Below, in pieces: positions 5,971-8,493 of a stretch of 8,493 nt of DNA. Both the position numbers and the translations under genes were made by a program. This stretch comes from Planctomycetota bacterium (GTDB lineage Bacteria; Planctomycetota; Planctomycetia; Isosphaerales; Isosphaeraceae), in assembly GCA_021777685.1 (NCBI GenBank), contig JAJYDH010000277.1, positions 1 through 8,493 on the forward strand, written 5' to 3'. The notes under the pieces were generated by a model. The model had not been told where the DNA came from, made no database searches, and saw only the letters and a program-made list of their open reading frames with translations. Position 1 is the stretch's first letter; each line of letters begins with the position of its first letter.

Positions 5971-6984
5971 GTGCGCAATCTCAAGCCCAGCCTGGTCCTG
6001 GCCGCCTCCGCCGTCGTCGGCGTGGCGCTGCTGGCCCGGGGCTTCGTCGACGCCACCGGCAACCACATGGCCGAGTCGGCCAACCGGCTCCTGGCCGCGC
6101 TCGACGACTCGCAGAAGGCCCAGGCGACCTTCCGCTACGACGATCCCGAGCGGCTCAACTGGCACTTCATCCCCCGGCCGCGCAAGGGGCTGCCCCTCAA
6201 GGCGATGACCCCCGCGCAGCAGGCGCTGACCTTCGGCCTGCTCCAGACCGGCCTGGGGGGCTCGGGCTTCCTCAAGGCCACGACCATCATGAGCCTGGAG
6301 GCGATCCTCAAGGAGATGGAGGTCGGCAAGACCGGGACCCCCGTCCGCGACCCCGAGCTGTACTTCGTCACGATCTTCGGCACCCCCTCGAACGCCGGCA
6401 AGTGGGGCTGGAGGGTCGAGGGGCACCACCTCTCGCTCAACTTCACCCTGGAAGACGGCAAGATCACCTCGGCCACCCCCGCCTTCTTCGGGTCGAACCC
6501 CGGCGAGGTCCGCCAGGGCCCCCGGCAGGGGCTCCGGACCCTCGCCGACCTGGAAGACCGCGCCTTGCGGCTCCTCCAGGCGCTCGATGACTCGCAGAAG
6601 AAGGTCGCCGTCACCGCCGAGAAGGCCCCGCCCGAGATCCGCACGCCCAACTCCCCCCAGCCGCCGACCGCCGATGCCGAGGGGATCGCGCTCGGCCAGC
6701 TCAACGACGACCAGAAGCCGATGCTCAGGGCGCTGGTCGAGTCCTACGCCCTCGACATGACCCCCGAGGTCGCCGACGCCTGGCTCGCCGAGATCAAGAA
6801 GGCCGGGCCGGAGAACATCCGCTTCTCCTGGACCGGCGGCGCCGACCGGAATGGCCCGCACGCCTACAAGGTCCAGGGGCCGACCTTCCTGATCGAGTTC
6901 AACAACACCCAGAACAACGCCAACCACATCCACGCCGTCTGGCGGAACATGCTGGGCGACTTCGCCATTCCCTTGGCGAAGTGA
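5971..6984 (+). CDS. DUF3500 family protein, probably exported
   Basis: A 337-residue protein recognised as DUF3500 by its C-terminal signature EFNNTQNNANHIHAVWR (309-325) followed by a DF motif (DFAIPLAK), and by the mid-protein GWRVEGHHLSLNFT segment (146-159). The N-terminus (RNLKPSLVLAASAVVGVALL) has a basic start and a hydrophobic helix, consistent with a signal peptide or membrane anchor; no lipobox is visible. A LxALDDSQK segment occurs twice (about 41-49 and 202-210), opening each half, which hints at an internal duplication. GTG 5971 is chosen because GGAGGAG lies seven bases upstream and it puts the hydrophobic helix at the N-terminus; the open frame continues to 5842 but without a ribosome binding site. 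Family function is unknown. It is divergent from the dehydrogenase and convergent with the last gene. Confidence 0.88.
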   Translation: MRNLKPSLVLAASAVVGVALLARGFVDATGNHMAESANRLLAALDDSQKAQATFRYDDPERLNWHFIPRPRKGLPLKAMTPAQQALTFGLLQTGLGGSGFLKATTIMSLEAILKEMEVGKTGTPVRDPELYFVTIFGTPSNAGKWGWRVEGHHLSLNFTLEDGKITSATPAFFGSNPGEVRQGPRQGLRTLADLEDRALRLLQALDDSQKKVAVTAEKAPPEIRTPNSPQPPTADAEGIALGQLNDDQKPMLRALVESYALDMTPEVADAWLAEIKKAGPENIRFSWTGGADRNGPHAYKVQGPTFLIEFNNTQNNANHIHAVWRNMLGDFAIPLAK

Positions 6985-6998
6985 ACGATAGCATCCCG

Positions 6999-7220
6999 CT
7001 CGTTCCCACGCTCCGCGCTATGCATGACCCACAGGTCTTCTCAGCCCCTCCGGGGCTGCCAGATATCGGAGAAGTCAGCGAGAGTTATGGGTAATGCAGA
7101 GCGCTCCGCGTGGAAATGCCGTCTTCGACGCTCCGCGTCGTCTTCGGGCCGGGCCAGATCGCCCGGATGAGGACGCGGAGCATCCGAGACGGCGTTCCCA
7201 CGGAGGAGCGTGGGCACGAG
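6999..7220. repeat. Large palindromic intergenic repeat (CGTTCCCACGCTCCGCG type)
   Basis: The left arm (6999-7017 continued at 7111-7139) and right arm (7172-7220) are inverted copies of each other over about 48 bases, with a handful of mismatches and one small indel. The centre carries a further CCGGGC-N6-GCCCGG hairpin (7149-7166). The left arm is interrupted by an 84-bp insertion (7018-7101). The core CGTTCCCACGCTCCGCGTGG resembles a dispersed GC-rich repeat that I recall from many bacterial genomes. It lies between two convergent genes and might work as a bidirectional transcription barrier, but it has no T-tract and no coding capacity. Confidence 0.8.
7018..7101. mobile_element. 84-bp MITE-like insertion with 9-bp target duplication
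   Basis: The ends CTATGCATGACCCA (7018-7031) and TGGGTAATGCAGAG (7088-7101) are inverted repeats matching at 12 of 14 positions. The element is flanked by exact 9-bp direct repeats CGCTCCGCG (7009-7017 and 7102-7110). Removing the element and one repeat copy restores a continuous arm of the surrounding palindrome. The interior is itself palindromic: GTCTTCTC / GAGAAGTC and a perfect AGCCCC-type 7-bp stem with a 3-base loop (7042-7058). It encodes nothing. A 9-bp duplication is typical of IS4-like and some other DDE transposases. The likely source of transposase is an IS with the same ends, such as the one apparently ending at position 114. Confidence 0.65.
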
Positions 7221-7252
7221 TCATGCTCAAGATCCCTGGTTTTCGCACGACA

Positions 7253-8368
7253 TCAACCGCCGAGCGGCGGGTTATGCGGCGGATGCTGGACGTCGAGCGG
7301 GTTTTCGCGACGGCAGAGGGCCGCATTCGGGCCCGGCGCGGGGCCTTGCCGGACGATCGGGGCCGTCGGCCGGGGCTCGCGAGGCGGCCTGGGCTCGTCC
7401 GCGGGTTCGGGCTCGGCCTCGGGCAAAGGTGAAGCCAACTCGCCGGATTTCTCTTCGTCCGAAGGGGTTGCGGCGACCTCCTCGGCCTCGTCCGTCCGCC
7501 CGTTGATGTGCTCGATCTCCTTGAGGGCCCGGTAGAAGCCGCGCTCGGCGGCGGCCTCGTACTTCCTCGCGAGGATCGCCTCGTCCGAGGTGCTGAACAG
7601 GGCCCGGGCCATCGCCCCGGCGCGGTCCCGGGCGATGGCCTGGTGGTCGAGCCCCTCGCGGACCCCTTCGAGCCGGACGACCTCGGCGTCGATCAGCCGG
7701 CCGAGTTCCGCGCGGGCCGCCTCTCGACGTTCCCCGTCCGCCAGGCCGGGCCAGTCGCTTTCGCCGAGGAGTTGGAACAGCCCGAGGGTCGCCTGCGAGA
7801 GCGCGATGAGGCGGGATTCGCCGTTATATCGGCCCTTGCCGCCGAGCAGTTCCGCCGCCCGCTCGCCGTGCCCCGGGTCCCACTTCTGGCGCGACTTTCC
7901 GATCAGGACGGCCTTCAGCGACTGCCATCGGCCGATCATCCAGTCGATCCCCTCGGGAATCCGGCGGAGCCGGCGGGTGGCCGAGGCCGGGTCCGTGACG
8001 ATCAGCTTGATCAGGCGTTCCAGCTCGTCGGCCCGCTCGTCGGCCTCGGCCCCCTCGGCCTCAAGCATGGCCCGGGCGAGCGTCGCCGCCTCGTGACGGG
8101 CCGATCGTTCCATCCGGACGGCCAGCAGCGCCGCCCGGTGGACCAGCCCCAGGGCGACGTCGTTGCGAGGCTTCAGGTCGGCCCGATAAGCCTCGAACCG
8201 CTCGGCGACGGCGGCGACGTCCTCGTCGGGTACGACGATCCCCTCGCCGGTCAGGCCATGCTTCAGGCCGTTCCGTCGGGAGCGGGCCTTGCCCTCGGCC
8301 GACTTCGGCCCGGTGCTGCGTGCGGAATTCGCGCGGTTCGCGGCCAGCTTCTCGGGACTGCATGGCAT
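7253..8368 (-). CDS. Conserved protein of unknown function with STGPKSAEGKARSRRN-type N-terminus
   Basis: A 371-residue protein. Residues 8-40 carry the ANRANSARSTGPKSAEGKAR ... NGLKHGLTG signature, a basic, probably flexible N-terminal motif that I recall from many hypothetical proteins of planctomycetes and some other bacteria. Residues 45-290 are predicted mostly helical and charged, ending with KYEAAAERGFYRALKEIEHING (split here by position: 269-290), another region I recall as conserved in the family. The tail from about 292 is low-complexity Pro, Glu and Ala. No membrane segment, signal peptide or catalytic motif is visible; the basic N-terminus suggests nucleic-acid or partner binding, which is inference. 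ATG 8366-8368 gives the usual family N-terminus; an in-frame TTG at 8383 is possible and neither has a good ribosome binding site. It is convergent with the DUF3500 gene. Confidence 0.8.
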   Translation of the reverse strand: MPCSPEKLAANRANSARSTGPKSAEGKARSRRNGLKHGLTGEGIVVPDEDVAAVAERFEAYRADLKPRNDVALGLVHRAALLAVRMERSARHEAATLARAMLEAEGAEADERADELERLIKLIVTDPASATRRLRRIPEGIDWMIGRWQSLKAVLIGKSRQKWDPGHGERAAELLGGKGRYNGESRLIALSQATLGLFQLLGESDWPGLADGERREAARAELGRLIDAEVVRLEGVREGLDHQAIARDRAGAMARALFSTSDEAILARKYEAAAERGFYRALKEIEHINGRTDEAEEVAATPSDEEKSGELASPLPEAEPEPADEPRPPREPRPTAPIVRQGPAPGPNAALCRRENPLDVQHPPHNPPLGG

Positions 8369-8493
8369 GGGTGGGGCTCGCAAGGGGGCGGCGACGGCGA
8401 AATCATCGGCGGCGCTCGCCGCCCGTCGCTCCTTACATTCAGCCCGAGGCCCGCCCCGTTATCACACGATTTGCCCGGAATGCCCGGATTCGA
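8369..8493 (-). promoter_or_regulatory. Upstream leader of the last gene with hairpin
   Basis: On the minus strand a TGTGATAAC (extended -10-like) occurs near the right edge (about 8450-8458), with no recognisable -35 box. An AAGGAG (8429-8434) is followed by a perfect 7-bp hairpin, GGCGGCG-CT-CGCCGCC (8408-8423), then an ATG (8403-8405) that opens a 46-codon out-of-frame reading frame overlapping the gene start. This may be a leader peptide arrangement or chance; in-frame stops lie upstream of TTG 8383, which limits the main gene to the two starts given for it. Confidence 0.25.

Noticed and set aside
5647..6933. 429-residue N-terminal extension of the dehydrogenase frame
   Set aside because: It is antisense to the DUF3500 gene and shows no domain; the dehydrogenase has its own ribosome binding site and a normal family length from 5646.
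7042..7058. Intrinsic terminator for the DUF3500 gene
   Set aside because: The 7-bp stem is perfect but lacks a T-tract and lies inside the MITE-like element.
7094..7535. Several plus-strand frames of 98-141 codons
   Set aside because: They cover the palindromic repeat and the antisense of the 3' end of the last gene, and have no ribosome binding site or recognisable product.

Overview
The window is GC-rich bacterial DNA that best fits a planctomycete, probably of the Isosphaeraceae type. This rests on the kinds of genes present: a secreted DUF3500 protein, paired SPFH proteins with unusually long N-terminal beta regions, and a protein with the STGPKSAEGKARSRRNGLKHGL-type N-terminus. Palindromic intergenic repeats point the same way. 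No rRNA, tRNA or marker gene is present, so the assignment is an inference.

Layout, left to right. Positions 1-114 look like the end of an insertion sequence running off the left edge, abutting a palindromic repeat (115-239). Positions 271-3611 hold two minus-strand genes overlapping by 4 bp. Both encode membrane-anchored SPFH/band-7 proteins with three tandem beta modules, an SPFH core and a long coiled coil. Upstream of them (3612-4017) are an AT-rich promoter-like patch, an inverted repeat, a 14-unit heptamer array whose minus strand is a G-quadruplex-type sequence, and a clear intrinsic terminator. That terminator serves a 29-codon, extremely basic microprotein gene (4018-4107, minus). 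Next come a receiver-only response regulator (4253-4690, minus) and, 29 bp upstream of it, a beta-hydroxyacid dehydrogenase (4720-5646, minus); these two are probably co-transcribed. A divergent spacer leads to a DUF3500 protein on the plus strand (5971-6984). Between it and the last, convergent gene (7253-8368, minus, conserved but uncharacterised family) lies a large palindromic repeat. That repeat is interrupted by an 84-bp MITE-like insertion with 14-bp terminal inverted repeats and a 9-bp target duplication.

How it fits together: the SPFH pair probably forms one hetero-oligomeric membrane scaffold. The dehydrogenase and response regulator are probably one transcript, and the microprotein may also have its own promoter. 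The most interesting observations are the vault-like domain order of the SPFH pair, the heptamer/G4 array upstream of them, the unlisted microprotein gene, and two mobile elements with similar ends that both sit at or beside the apex of palindromic repeats.
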